Shown here piece after piece: positions 27,365 through 39,310 of a stretch of 64,000 bases of DNA. The notes under the pieces are model-generated. The model was given only the letters and a program-made list of their open reading frames with translations. It did no database searches and was not told the DNA's origin. The translations under genes were made by a program, and so were the position numbers. The stretch's first letter is position 1. Every line of letters starts with the position of its first letter. Origin of the DNA: Dermanyssus gallinae (taxonomy: Eukaryota > Arthropoda > Arachnida > Mesostigmata > Dermanyssidae); contig QVRM01001369.1 of assembly GCA_003439945.1 (NCBI GenBank), forward strand, positions 1,102,501 through 1,166,500, read 5' to 3'.

Positions 27365-27463
27365 TCAAGTCAAGTCAAAAGCACCTTTATTCAAGGGTCA
27401 TATATGCCTAAGTATACATTGTTTTTAACAGAATATTTAACCTCTGAATATAATTAGAACATA

Positions 27464-28785
27464 CGAGGTATGTTCAAAAAGTATCGCGACTTTTGAATTT
27501 TCGCGGGTTACGTATATTCGAATTTCGATTTTTTGTGGCGTTATGTTGGTACTCATGTCTCTCACTTATGCCGACAAGCTCGGCCATTTTGAATGTTCAC
27601 TTAATTGTTGACAGCTGCTTTGCTTGCACGTGTTTTGGGTCGTCTTCGATTTTTACCTATTCAAAAAAATGGATCAAAGAACCTGTATCAAATTTTGTGT
27701 GAAAAACGAAATTAAGTGCGCGGATGCATTCCGAATGTTGACTGTGGCATACGGAGAAGCTACCTTGGACCGAAGCAACGTTTATCGGTGGTACAAAATG
27801 TTCTCAGAAGGCCGAGAAGATGTGAACGACGAAGAGCGTGCCGGACGCCCGAGCACTTCAACAACAGACGAAAAAATTAATGAAGTGGAGAAAATGGTAT
27901 TGGCCAATCGTCGAATCACCGTTAGAGAAGTTGCTGAGGACCTAAACATATCGATTGGCTAGTGCCATTCGATTTTTATCAATGATTTGGGCATGAGACG
28001 GGTCGCCGCGAAATTCGTACCAAAATTGCTCAATTGCGACCAAAAACAGCATCGCATGAACATTGCTAATGAGATGTTGGACTCTGTCCGCGACGACCCA
28101 AATTTGCTCCAGAGGGTCATAACTGGTGACGAATCGTGGGTTTATGGTTATGACGTGGAAACCAAAGCTCAATCATCTCAATGGAAGCTGCCGCACGAAC
28201 CAAGACCGAAAAAAGCGCGCCAAGTTCGGTCGAATGTGAAAGTTTTGCTGACAGTTTTCTTCGATTGCAGGGGCGTGGTGCATCATGAGTTCTTGCCACA
28301 GGGTAGAACGGTCAATAAGGAATATTACCTGTAAGTTATGCGCAATTTGCGCGAAGCAATCCGCCAGAAACGCCCGGATTTGTGGAAGAACAAAAATTGG
28401 CTTTTGCACCACGATAACGCCCCTGCTCACACATCGTTGCTTGTGCGCGAGTTTTTGGCCAAAAACAACACACTAATGATGCCGCAGCCACCGTATTCCC
28501 CAGATCTGGCCCCCTGTGACTTTTTATTGTTCCCTAAACTGAAGAGGCCCATGAAAGGACGACATTACGCTACGCTTGACGAGATAAAGACGGCATCGAA
28601 GGAGGAGCTGAACAAGATTAAAAAAAAATGTTTTTTTGAAGTGCTTCGAAGATTGGAAAAACCGTTGGCACAAGTGTATAATATCTCATGGGGATTACTT
28701 TGAAGGGGACAAAATAGATATTCATGAATAAATGAATAATTTTTGAAAAAACACAAAAGTCGCGATACTTTTTGAACACACCTCG
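27464..28785 (+). mobile_element. mariner transposon, nearly complete
   Basis: The 1322-bp element has terminal inverted repeats of about 29 bases (CGAGGTATGTTCAAAAAGTA on the left; the right end has one base different in that stretch) and is flanked by TA on both sides, as expected of mariner. It lies at the end of the reverse-transcriptase frame of the minus-strand LINE. The high identity of the two ends suggests moderate age. Confidence 0.92.
27669..28703 (+). pseudogene. mariner transposase with two in-frame stops
   Basis: A single frame of 344 codons, the usual mariner length, starts MDQRTCIKFCVKNEIKCADA. The helix-turn-helix half includes NVYRWYKMFSEGREDVNDEE, RAGRPSTS and ANRRITVREVAEDL. 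The catalytic domain keeps all three acids of the D,D34D triad: TGDESW, HHDNAPAH and SPDLAPCDF. Only TAG near 27960 and TAA near 28332 break the frame. No frameshift is seen, so it is dead by point mutation alone. Confidence 0.9.
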
Positions 28786-30146
28786 TACATCAGATCTGTC
28801 GACTTCGCAGACTTCGTGGAACTCTCCACGAGAATGTGTTGTTTATCTTCACTGAGCGCGCAACTTCCAGTGATCTAACATTCACACCACTTCGCAGTCC
28901 ATTATTTATATGTTTAAACATGGTCTGGTCAGTCCCGAGACAACACAATTTTTTATACAGCGATAGATCACCTCGTGCGTGTAATGTACGTATTGGCACA
29001 AGAGATACGCTTTTACGAGGAATATTACATCTTTTCGATATCCGTCTGATAAATTTGGCCTGTACCCTCTCAATGGCATTTATATCTTTTGCCAAATAAG
29101 GAGCCCAAACCTGGCTGCAGTAGAGGAATTTGGGTAATACTAGACTTCTGTACAAAGTCACATAGAAATCAGGATTTTTTAAATGAAGCATCTAAATATG
29201 GTATTACATAGTTGTGAAGCAGAAGCAACAGTGGCAGTAATATGTTGAGAGAAGTCTAATTTGGTGGTTACAATCACACCAAGATCACGAAAAGATTTAA
29301 CTACTGGTATTGCATCGTTAGCGAGTGTATACAGTGGCGAACTGCCATCTGACGACACCACGGCACATTTAGGCACAGATATTTGCATCCTATTCTCACA
29401 ACACCAGTTTTCTATATTATGAATTGCTAGTTGAATAATACTTGTGGAATTGTCGACTGCTGAGTATATTTTTAAATCGTCCGCAAATAAGAGATAAGTG
29501 ACACCTTCTGGAATCACTGTTGGGAGATCGAGAGCGTATATTCTGAAGAGCAGGGGCCCAATGCACGATCCTTGCGGCACCCCTTAGGTGCAGGGGAGGG
29601 GGTCACTTTCTACGTTACCAACTTTGACGGTAAAATTTCGCCCAGTAAGGTATGCTGACACCCATCGACAAGTTGTGGAGTCAAGGTCAATACTTTCTAA
29701 TTTTTGTAACATAAGTTTGTGATTCACTTTATCAAATGCCTTTGAAAAATCAAAATATATGCAATGAAATGTTCTACGATTATTTATGTGTAGACTCCAA
29801 TCGTGGACCATGGATATAAGTTGTGTCCCTGTAGAACGGCCCTTGGCAAAGCCATGCTGATTGGCGTCAACCAACTTGTTACGCACTAAACATTTTTCAA
29901 TATAATCAACGATTAACTTCTCCATTAAAATACACGCAATGCACAGTTGAGCCACCGGCCGGTAGTTATCCACTAAATCCTTAGCACCTTTTTTTGAATA
30001 TAGGCGTTACAATTGACCTTCGAAATAATGAAGGAACTTGCCCATCACAATACGATCTCTGAAAAATGTACAGTAATGGTTCGGCGATACAATCACAAGT
30101 GTTTTTATAAAACACTGGTGGAATACCATCTGGTGTAAATATATAT

Positions 30147-30150
30147 AGTA

Positions 30151-30211
<61 letters not shown>

Positions 30212-30318
30212 ACGTATGATATGGCCGGCGTCGGTGAAATTAAGAATCGCGGTTTTGATCCCAGAGTGACCCTTTCAAAGCAGTTCATAAGATTTGCAGA
30301 TTTGAAGTTAAAGTAAAG

Positions 30319-30380
<62 letters not shown>
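30147..30380. repeat. Two (TA)n microsatellites around a tRNA-like relic
   Basis: TA runs lie at 30147-30206 and 30318-30379. Between them GGCCGGCGTCGGTGAAATTA and CGGTTTTGATCCCAGAG recall decayed A and B boxes of a tRNA-derived SINE. That relic is weakly supported. Confidence 0.6.
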
Positions 30381-30381
<1 letters not shown>

Positions 30382-31139
30382 TTGTTTGACTTAAAATGGT
30401 AGATTTTGATTGGTTAATATAGAATGCTCAGTGTCATGTGCTCGATGATGTCATGATAGTGTGGCAACTTGAAATACTGCGATATAAATTGATGTTTTTT
30501 ATACCGTATGTATTTTGTTAACATTAAAAGTTATGCCGGTTCGAAGTAATTTCAAGAGTTTACGCCAACGACCAGCTTTCGTCTGCCGTCGTCTGCGAGC
30601 TCGGCTGCTTGTTATTGTTGTCATTATGCAAGGTGGCCCTTTCCACCGCCGCCAATCTTAATGCGCTCCCACTCTGCGCCCCGCCTGGCCGATATTGTCG
30701 TATTGAAATTGTATACGCTAAATGTTGGTTGAGAATCAGCCCGAAAAAAAGTTTTGTTGGGCCGATATTGTTCTTAGTATTACCGTAACAATAATAACAA
30801 CAACAATAAGAAGAAGGATCAATGTAGTAGTACAACAGTCGTCTTCGCTGTGCGGTGGTCGTACTCCGTTTTCGTTCGAATTTCGCCGAGAAGCCGCTGG
30901 GCGCGCTTGACGAGACCGACACGGCATAGCGACGGCATCGTTCTTCACGGACTCGTTACGAACTAGCAGGGGTTCGACCTTACCAAGCTCGTTCCAGAAA
31001 CAGGCGGGTTAATTAATACAGCACAGCTGGTTCTTCTCAGCTGATCTCGCTCTCGCCCATCGGGTGTTGCCTTGATGATGGGTGATGACTTCAGTGCCGC
31101 TAGAGTTTTGCTGTTGTGAGTAAAGGAGGCGGTTTAACA

Positions 31140-31520
31140 ACGACAACAAGAACACAACCTTTAACAACAACAACAAAGAAAGAAACAAGCACAACAACAA
31201 CAACCAACAATATCTACCTCGGCTACAGTTAAAGAGGCACGGGTGACTTCGATGTGCTTGCTGCTGTTCAATGCTCGCTCAGCTCGTCGACACAAAGTCG
31301 TAAGTAACTGTGCCGTGTGTGTGTGTTAACGTAGCTGTTGATATTGCTGCTGCTGCTGCAATTGTTGTTGTTGTTGTTGTTGCCGCTGTTGTTCTGATTG
31401 TTGTTGTTGTTTCAATTGGCTTTGTTGTTGTTGTTGTCGTCGTGGTTGTTGTGGTTGCTGTTGCGGTGAGTGCTGCCTGTAGTCACATAGTTGTTTCGGT
31501 TGTTCGCGCCTGCTGCTCGA
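31140..31520. repeat. CTG/TTG/CAA trinucleotide-rich leader of Gemin8
   Basis: Dense TTG and CTG triplets (31343-31470), preceded by CAA-rich sequence. These could be in the 5' UTR or proximal promoter of the Gemin8 gene. The open frames across them are compositional. Confidence 0.7.
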
Positions 31521-31521
31521 C

Positions 31522-32511
31522 ATGAGTTTGCCGAGCACCTCCAACAACAACAACGGTTCTATAAGCAGGGCCATGTATGGCTCGCCGGCGGTGTTTGATC
31601 GCTTCTGGCGACACTACGCGGCGTCTATGGCGTGGATGCGTGCACACTACAGCACGATGGCTCGGTTGAACGCCGAACAACGGTTAATAATGTCGTCGTT
31701 GTTGCCGCATTCGCCGCCCAACCATACCGGCTTCGCTAGCACAGCTGAGTCTGGCGGCCTCGGTCGTAGCGGTCCACCCGAGAGTAAGCGGCGAAAAAAA
31801 GGCTACAGCCGATCGCCGGGCGCCACGCACTATCGCTACCCAGACGGTCGTCCTGCAATTGTTGCTACTCATACTACTACTACTGCTACCACCACCACCT
31901 CCTCAGTTCGTATGAACAACACTCGAATACCCGACGGAACTCGTAGCCAAGACGACGCGGCCAAGAGGCAACATCCAGGAGAAGAACAAGACGATGAAGA
32001 AGAAGACGACGATGAGCTAGATGCGTTGCAGGCGAACGCATGCCGCGAGTCGGATGACGAAGCTCTTGCAGAACAGCTGCAGCATCCCGATGAAGGCTCT
32101 GCAGAAGGCGTGCACTCGGCTAGGAGACCTCGACCTCCACCTCCACCTCAACCTCAACCTCCTCGTTCTCGGCGGCCGAGTTACGACTGCCACGACCACG
32201 AAACTACGATCAGTGAGGAAGTGCTCGACTTCTTCGAGACGACGCGTCGTCATCGCGAACAGCGCGAGCTCGAGGCGTCACAGAACCACTACGAGAAGTT
32301 GGAGAATCTCATGATCACGTCTCTACCATCGGCTGCGAACGCGGGCGAGAACACCGCCGCAGTGTTCGAAGCGCGGCAGCGCGAACTCAAACAGCTCTAC
32401 GGAACGCAAGCGCCCACGGTTCAGGGCATGGAGATGGCGATGCAGTGCACCTTCGAACACTTCGCACAGCCGAACGTCAAACTCTGGCCAAACATACCGC
32501 TCAGAATATGA
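31522..32511 (+). CDS. Gemin8: Gem-associated protein 8 (Gemin8)
   Basis: Gemin8 is a subunit of the SMN complex, which loads Sm proteins onto snRNAs; it links SMN to Gemin6/7. The 329-codon frame is uninterrupted. Near residues 19-45 it has YGSPAVFDRFWRHYAASMAW then MRAHYSTM, matching the family YxHPVYARYWQHYHQAMAWM. The C-terminal 45 residues (RQRELKQLYG...QGMEMAMQCTFEH...LWPNIPLRI) match the family end, including WPVIPLKF. SEEVLDFFETTRRHREQREL parallels the ELRQYFAETERHREERR block. The middle is expanded low complexity: Thr-rich near 115-130, acidic near 155-168, poly-Pro near 205. At 329 residues it is longer than the human protein (about 240). No intron is seen. Confidence 0.92.
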   Translation: MSLPSTSNNNNGSISRAMYGSPAVFDRFWRHYAASMAWMRAHYSTMARLNAEQRLIMSSLLPHSPPNHTGFASTAESGGLGRSGPPESKRRKKGYSRSPGATHYRYPDGRPAIVATHTTTTATTTTSSVRMNNTRIPDGTRSQDDAAKRQHPGEEQDDEEEDDDELDALQANACRESDDEALAEQLQHPDEGSAEGVHSARRPRPPPPPQPQPPRSRRPSYDCHDHETTISEEVLDFFETTRRHREQRELEASQNHYEKLENLMITSLPSAANAGENTAAVFEARQRELKQLYGTQAPTVQGMEMAMQCTFEHFAQPNVKLWPNIPLRI

Positions 32512-32729
32512 GTGAAGTCGTCGCGTCGCCTCAGTGGGCTAGACAAACTAGGCTAGCCAGGACAGAACTTTAATGCACGGGATAACCTTGTTGGCGTTAT
32601 TTGTTCGAGAGTGCCAGACTGAGCGAGAGTCGACATTGAATGCGCAACATAGATAAATGTTAGCCCACCTGGTAGAGAACACGACAAGTTATAATATCGT
32701 ACATTGGCTAGGCGGATGTACATATTATT

Positions 32730-32731
<2 letters not shown>

Positions 32732-32785
<54 letters not shown>
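32732..32785. repeat. (TA)n microsatellite
   Basis: TA run some 200 bases beyond the Gemin8 stop codon. Confidence 0.9.
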
Positions 32786-32787
<2 letters not shown>

Positions 32788-32789
32788 TA

Positions 32790-35700
32790 TAGTAATTGTT
32801 AATTAAATAGTTAATAATAAATGCACTCTGTTTTTTCTATTTTCAAGAAACTGAACATTTTCAAGAAACTTGTATATCTTGCCGCCAAACAAGATCAGTG
32901 TGCGATTAACTACTAACAGAGTAACAATATGAACGTGCTGGGTATAATTGTACGTAGGAGTGTTAGCAGGTTGCCCACCCACTACACTAACCTCCAACAG
33001 ATTGGAACTCTGCGCACATGTGTATGCATTCCTGTAACCGCCAAACGTTGGATCACCCTCACCGCGTGTTTTAATTACTTGCATGAAACACAACTCTCCT
33101 AAAGGGACGCGACGAGCAAGACTTTCGGGGCGGATAGCGTCGACGATCCCCACAATAAAGTGAGATAAACTTAAATACGCTATTATATGTTGTTGATTGG
33201 TCATTAAGCGCATTATTCGCTTCCTTATTGTTCATTATTCGTATTATCTGCTGTTTGGAAACAATCGAGACGATCCAGACGGTTTTTTATCGGGTTCAAG
33301 ACGGTTTGAGCATTGGCTCATCAGATCAGAAGCCACCGAAAGAAGAGAAAACGATTTCGATGATTTAACAAATTTGCATGTTCTTCTAGCTTGTTTTCGG
33401 TGCAAGCAAAAACATTCAAAAATATTCTGCACTAACCTCAAGTTTCTACCTAAATCGCTGCACAATTTTAATTCCATCTTATCTGTTTGCATAGTCTGCT
33501 TGCTGGTTACAGGACTAAACGCCCGGTTGCTCTATGAACTGATTTAAGCACTTGTGAAGTTTATTAAATGTTCATCAAAAGTCATGACGGGTGGTAATAC
33601 TAATTTGATTACTGGTGTTAACATGTCAACTCAAAACTGGTCGTGGAGGTGTGTCCAGACGCGGTCCCTGTATTTCTGCGCGCTGCCCTATTTCAGAGGG
33701 AGTCAAGTTCGACTCCCTGTTCGACCAAGAGGAAACCAGCAAAGATGCCTTCCAGCAACTCTGCTCTCGGTGGATGCTTCCTCTATATGGAGATAAAACT
33801 ATATATACACTACTAACCCGGAACAGAGCAGAGAGCCCTACTTACAGCATAAAGCATATTTAACGTACACTACAGCATAGCAACGAGACAATGCGCGTAT
33901 TTCCATATATGCTTACTAAATGTCGACGACCCTCCAGTTGTACACATTTACTGTTTGAACTCTTGCTAGACTTTTATACTCATTTGTATCTAAGACTTTC
34001 AAGACTGTCTACTGATGGTACGCTGCTCAGAATGATTGTCTCACGCATTCTTAATTTTTACGTACCGATCTTGATATTCTTGTTCGCGATGTTATGGTAA
34101 TGCAACCGGTTTATTTCGCGTCGTTCAATTTACTGTCTAGAATAGGTCTGAGTCTGCGGTGCAAGCCAGGGATGACCGGCCTGACGTCTTAGTGTCCCAA
34201 GGGTTTGGCCCCTTGGGCTTAGTGCATGTGTGTAACGATCATAATATAAATACGTAATTTTTTTTTAATAACAGTTTCTTACAATATCATTCATATGACT
34301 TGCATATGTAAAGTTACAAGCTGGCGTCAGAGCGCCATTGGTATATTAATTATAACCAGCTTTATACGGTTGAACATAATTTATATAGAATCAATGCAAA
34401 CATCGTTCGAGATCATGGTGTACGCGTCACCGCCGGCCTTAACTTTAGTTATAATATTTGGCACCGATTACGATTTGTGTCAGCAGTGAACGCTATTGTG
34501 GTATCTCATTCTATAAAATTATGCATGACTCACTTCATTATATTATCTGTTTTTATATATATGTTTATTCGTCTAATCGAAAGCGCTTAAGAAGTAGCTT
34601 TTAAGGCTGTTTTGCTTGATCGATGCTCCATTCAAAGGGGTGATATACAACTGACCCAATTCCTGATATCTTGCCACTCCAGAACGTACGGCCACTGTCT
34701 CTAGTAGGCACACCAAAGAGTATTGCGTTTTCTAAGTTTTCGGGCGCACGAATAACATACTTAATGAAAATAAATAATAATAAATATTACTTACTCTTTA
34801 AAAAAGTCCCTCCTAAGCGCATACTTTTGGTTGTATCGTACAGTCTCTCTTTTTCTCTCTCTTGAATGTCTTGAAAAATCCTCCACTTGGAGTTGCTTTC
34901 AATCCGTTGCGCGCGGAGCTATTCTGGCCTTCCGCTCGAATTAACGACGAGAGCACTTACTACAATTATGTCAAATCGCACATTACGGAAACACTATAAA
35001 ACACTGCGTTAGTCAAAACTTTGCAGTTGCCATTATCAGTTTATGAACCATGTTCCGACATATAACTTAATTATGTTGTTAAGTGCGCGTTATATATAAT
35101 ACAATTGGCAATTGAAACTTTGAGAACGTGAGCTAGAATAGCTTCTACCTGCTGACAAACTTTTCTGTAGAAGAATTGTTATACTGTGATACGTGGGCAC
35201 CTAGGCAAGTTTCTGTAGAGAGTGCGTTGGAATCGAATCTAGTCGCGGGTAGGGCAATCTTTGTTGATGCTTGGGTGGAATATTCGGATTGACTCTCCCA
35301 CACATAACGGTGTGAAAAAATGGCGAGTACACGAATGTCAGTGCCACAACAGCCCTACGTAAAAATCGGACTACTGTCATTTTGTACAACTTCAAATAGA
35401 ATGAAACTTTTCTTCTGATGAATGCACATAGGTTGTATGAACAATTTCAAACTGGCCATTTCAATATACAACTCGTCATTCCCCCCAAGCTCAAAATTAG
35501 CATCGATTAAGTTAAATGTGCTCCACCACTACCATCTCGACCCTCTAGAGCCCATGGCCCCCGGCATGTGACCAGGAAGCAGCCCTTGCGGTTTTGCGAG
35601 ATACGGGCCTTTGGCCTAGAGCTACTATGGAACGAGCAAATAAAAAAAGTATTTTCTTTGCTCCTGCTGACTTATTTAACAAGTGTCGGGCGAAAGAATG

Positions 35701-36270
35701 TCTGTCATCGGTTGGGCCTAGTACCTTCCTAAAAACTACTCCTAAGGGCAATAGCCGTACGCAGCTATCCCTATAAAGTTATGTCAGCAGTTGTCACGCG
35801 CCGGCTTAGCGATTACCTCCAGGCAGCGAACGTAGCCCCCGAAGCGTCTCGATTTTTGAGTAAAACAATAATGTATCGTAATTACGTATTATGTGCTACA
35901 GCTGCTACAATTTATAGCACTTTTAAACCCTCAAGTGTGCTTTGTCCTTTTTGGAAACTTATTTAAAGATCTGAATTGTGGCCAATTTTGTTGGAAACCG
36001 TTTCACGTACGTCTAAAGTAATTAGCTATCTGTGGCTAATGAATTAAGCCAATTTAACACATATTCGGTACAGTGTGGCCTCGCGACTGAAATTTTAGAT
36101 AAGGCGCAAACATTCGGTTTATTAGCCCATTATTGCTAAACTACTCATGAGACTATGCCATACTAGACAAAGCTTTTAATTCATGCTGCTTCTAGGCTTT
36201 ATTATTATTAATAACTGCTGAGTAGATTCTTATAATATAGCAGCTGAAAGAAGCCAATTACATAGCTGTG
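32790..36270. other. Region without recognised gene
   Basis: AT-rich and mostly featureless. The ORF at 32803-33213 (minus, 136 codons) has no family signature known to me. A GGAGTCAAGTTCGACTCC palindrome lies near 33700, and a CCCAAGGG...CCCTTGGG hairpin near 34195-34220. No convincing splice-bounded exon was seen. Confidence 0.45.
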
Positions 36271-36284
36271 TTTTTCTCTCTCTC

Positions 36285-36292
36285 TCTATATA

Positions 36293-36344
<52 letters not shown>

Positions 36345-36391
36345 CATATTTTGCAACATTGGGCATGCACCCCTTTCCATGATCCTTCGCG

Positions 36392-36421
<30 letters not shown>
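36285..36421. repeat. Pair of (TA)n microsatellites
   Basis: TA runs at about 36285-36340 and 36394-36421. Confidence 0.9.
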
Positions 36422-36424
<3 letters not shown>

Positions 36425-36955
36425 TTTTTAGCGGATGCAGCTTTGCAATGCAAAACAAAAACACATACTCGATACAAAAAATCGATTTAATCAAGTAGAT
36501 CATATATCTTCATACCACTCATACAACAGGCCTTTTCGACTTTACTATACTTCTACATACGCCTGAGTATAACTCGGCATGCAGATGTGTTTGTTCGCGA
36601 TACGTTGTTTTTTCCGTATCTTTGCAGCTATTGCCGCCGGTCGATTGATATACGTTGCATGTTTATTCTATTCTGTGGGTATGTTTATACGTATGTACAT
36701 ACAGTAGCTGATACATATTAGTTAGCTGCCAAACATATGACTGATTGTTTTTCATATCGCTGTATAACAGAAATCACAAACAACGGAGCGCCTACGAGCC
36801 ATATGTGTGTCGCCGCATATATTTGTCTCTGTGACCTATGGCTCTTCTGTGACTCTCCGTCTAGGCCCCACAATGGGGTGTATATATACGTGTAGATTAA
36901 CCTCCAGATCCGACTCTTCGTATTCACTCAGCCTTATCGGATTCTCTTGCGCGCA

Positions 36956-37003
36956 ACATGACTTCCTCTAGAGGTCGCGCGACACGACTTCCTCTAGAAG
37001 TCG
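36956..37003 (+). repeat. Two 22-bp direct repeats with palindromic cores
   Basis: ACATGACTTCCTCTAGAGGT plus CG at 36956-36977 repeats at 36982-37003 with two differences. The first core CCTCTAGAGG is a perfect palindrome. It stands at the sharp AT-to-GC transition next to the exon at 37105-37398. Confidence 0.75.
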
Positions 37004-37104
37004 ATATCCAACCTATTGATTGGAGATCGGCGCGCAAATTTCGGCGCTCGGGTTCTACTGTCCTGACGCGCATTGACAGGTTGTCGATCTCGCTCGCCTC
37101 CGTT

Positions 37105-37398
37105 CTATAAGGATCCCATGTCGTGCGCCCCTCGGGTTTCGTCGCGGCCGAACAACAGATCGTTCGTGATCTCCGACACCACGGACGTGACGATGTTCTC
37201 CAGAAACGAGTACGTCGAACCGCCGACGGCGACGTCGTCGGCGCTCACCGACGAGTCGTTCTCGTGGACGGCCTTCATGAGGCACTCGGGCAGCTGAATG
37301 CCGAGCTTCTCGGTGAAGATCGCCGCGAAGATCTCGGTAATCGCGCCGCCCGCCCGACCGACGCACTGACAGCTTTCCTCAGCAACCGGGATCATGTT
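37105..37398 (-). CDS. Terminal exon of an unrecognised host gene
   Basis: A strongly GC-rich minus-strand frame with mostly G or C at third positions, unlike the surroundings, reads to TAG at 37105-37107. A good acceptor (GTGCGTTTCAG) precedes codon AAC at 37398, giving 97 codons. The peptide includes NMIPVAEESCQCVGRAGGAI, then FAAIFTEKLGIQLPECLMKA and FLENIVTSVVSEITNDLLFG, ending HDMGSL. It is soluble-looking with helical segments and three cysteines. I do not recognise the family. The frame can be extended through the acceptor to 37446, but that lacks an ATG. Confidence 0.6.
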   Translation of the reverse strand, partial: NMIPVAEESCQCVGRAGGAITEIFAAIFTEKLGIQLPECLMKAVHENDSSVSADDVAVGGSTYSFLENIVTSVVSEITNDLLFGRDETRGAHDMGSL

Positions 37399-37499
37399 CT
37401 GAAACGCACGCCACACGTGGTCGCCGCAGATATACGAATACAACAACAGCGGTTGTATTACGGTACGGCGTGTACATTGACTGATTTATAGTTGTTTTT

Positions 37500-38200
37500 T
37501 CTATCCTGGTAGAATAATACAGTTTTTGTTTCGCTTCAGCGCCCTGCATAGCGAACATTGCAAATGTATTTATTCTATCGTTATTTTTTCTTAATTAAGC
37601 CCTGTAATCCAAAATATAAGCACTGGTCGTCTATATTAAAGCGAGCTTTGCTGAGAGTGGAACTTACCACTAGCTGATGTATATCCAACGAGAGAGATCT
37701 TAATGGAGGCAAATTTTTGAGGCAATCTTGAATAGATGCTGCAATTAGACACAAGTGCACACAATGTAGAGACACATGTTATTGTGTGTTAGCTTTGATG
37801 TATAGTTACTTAATCCAATTGAATTAATTTGTTTTGAATATAAACATTTCTAATAAGATAGTTGTACTTATTAATTACGAACTCCATTATGCATAAAACT
37901 TGTTCAGAGCCCCTTTTATGATATTATAATGTAAGATTTATATTTTCACCTATTCACAGTGTGTTTCGATATGATTTATGTTTTCTATATATGACTATTA
38001 ACCAGCTAGCAGAGTTTCGAGATAATGTTCTCTGAGGTCGCATCTGAATTTGGCGGTGAGTTTTTCTACCTGACGGGAACCGGTACTTGGTTCCAGTAGG
38101 AGACTCCGATTCTAGTATGGACTCAGCGTTGTTCACAGTGCTCGTTTTTGGAGTCGGTGAAACGGCCCGATAAGGCGCATCTGCGTCAAACTATAAACTT
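37500..38200. other. Spacer without recognised gene
   Basis: AT-rich sequence, nothing recognised on either strand. Confidence 0.4.
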
Positions 38201-38208
38201 CTTCTTCG

Positions 38209-38800
38209 TCAAACTCTAAAAACATAAATAGCGTATGTAAGGTACATCGCCATCAGGCAGTTCTGGAGAAGAACTCGGCGAGCTCTGTATAAAGCTGCAG
38301 TATTACCAGATATTTTTTTAACGTAACGCCTAGAAAATTTGTTTCCTTTAAAATCAAGAGGGACCGACGCACTGAAATCAACGAGGTTCATCGGCACCCC
38401 GCGGTGAACGAATTTGCAGGACACTTGTTTTGCTTCAATTTATATAGAGACCACTACTTCTGAGCCATGACGATAACCTGTCAATGTCCTACAGGACCAT
38501 AGCCTCTACCTCAGTTGGGGAATTCCCGAAGAATAGGGCGGTGGTATTGTCCGCAAACAATGTCAACTTTGCATGTATGTTACGCTAAATGTGTCGTTGA
38601 TAAAAATGTTGAAGAGGAGTGAACCACCTATACTGCTCTAAGATATTCCAACCGAGATACTTCTTACATCAGAGAGTGCCCACCTGAAGGTTTTGCTTCC
38701 TGTCTGACATAAACGCCATATAATGGACTTAGACGCTACCTGTATCGCCGGACAGTATCCATCCGTCACGGTAAACGATGTCTGTCCCAATTAATGGAAA
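38209..38800 (-). mobile_element. LINE reverse-transcriptase relic
   Basis: Minus-strand pieces read GGSLLFNIFINDTF (motif B end), then LFADNTTALFFGNSP (remnant of the FADD box with N for the second aspartate). The ORF at 38209-38424 has YVKKISGNTAALYRARRVLL. The order matches a LINE reverse transcriptase to its thumb region. It is heavily decayed. Confidence 0.65.
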
Positions 38801-39189
38801 CTACAAGGGAACTATAAAAAAGTTTTTTTGCCGCGTAGTTGAGCTTGACTTATCCATCCTTGTTGACGTTTGGATGGAAAATTTAAGTTGATTCTCTCAA
38901 AAACGAAGCAAGAAACTTCAAACGATATTGATGTATCTAATTATGGAAGCACGCATATCGTACTTTCTGTGCGACGGGATATCGGTGCGCACTTCTGACT
39001 AAACTTCAAGCAACTTACTTGGAAGTTCCTCGCCGTAAGAATAAGCATCAGGTCATAAAAAACACCATCAAAGAAACCCTCAGTACTGCTCACTGTAACG
39101 CGACGTTCCGTATCGTTTAAGCAATATAGTACGTGCATACCTAACTAAGTTTTTGCATTTCCTTACTTGAGTACATATATGTGTTGATG

Positions 39190-39310
39190 TTTTTTCTGAA
39201 AGTAGACTTATGATTTTGATATCAACATACTTTCCATCAATCCTTATGTATTTCTTGAGGCGATGGATGCACATTTTCAAATTGTTTTTCGAGCGCTTCT
39301 TTAGCTTCAC
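39190..39310 (-). mobile_element. mariner transposase C-terminal relic
   Basis: The minus frame includes LKKRSKNNLKMCIHRLKKYI, then RIDGKYVDIKI. This resembles the R..KCI...G.Y(V/F) ending typical of mariner transposases. It is short, so tentative. Confidence 0.45.

Larger units (their letters stand above)
27365..30140 (-). mobile_element. CR1/Jockey-like LINE interrupted by a mariner
   Basis: Minus-strand pieces occupy 28786-30140 and 27365-27463, split by the mariner insertion. The 3' end is AATAAAGG...TTGACTTGACTTGA, a short tandem tail. The reverse transcriptase runs NYRPVAQLCIACILMEKL, HGFAKGRSTGTQ, HCIYFDFSKAFDKVNHK (motif A), PQGSCIGPLLFRIYALDL (motif B) and LLFADDLKIYS (FADD box). 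GVIVTTKLDF and YCSQVWAPYL follow. A TAA lies between motif A and motif B (near 29582) and a frameshift near 29180-29190. The 5' end is lost in a TA repeat near 30140. Confidence 0.82.

Noticed and set aside
31326..31574. Poly-glutamine frame on the minus strand
   Set aside because: It is the antisense of the CTG/TTG repeat tract ahead of Gemin8, with no other coding signal.
33680..33730. B-box-like AGTTCGACTCC near 33700
   Set aside because: No A box at the right distance; the similarity comes from a small palindrome.
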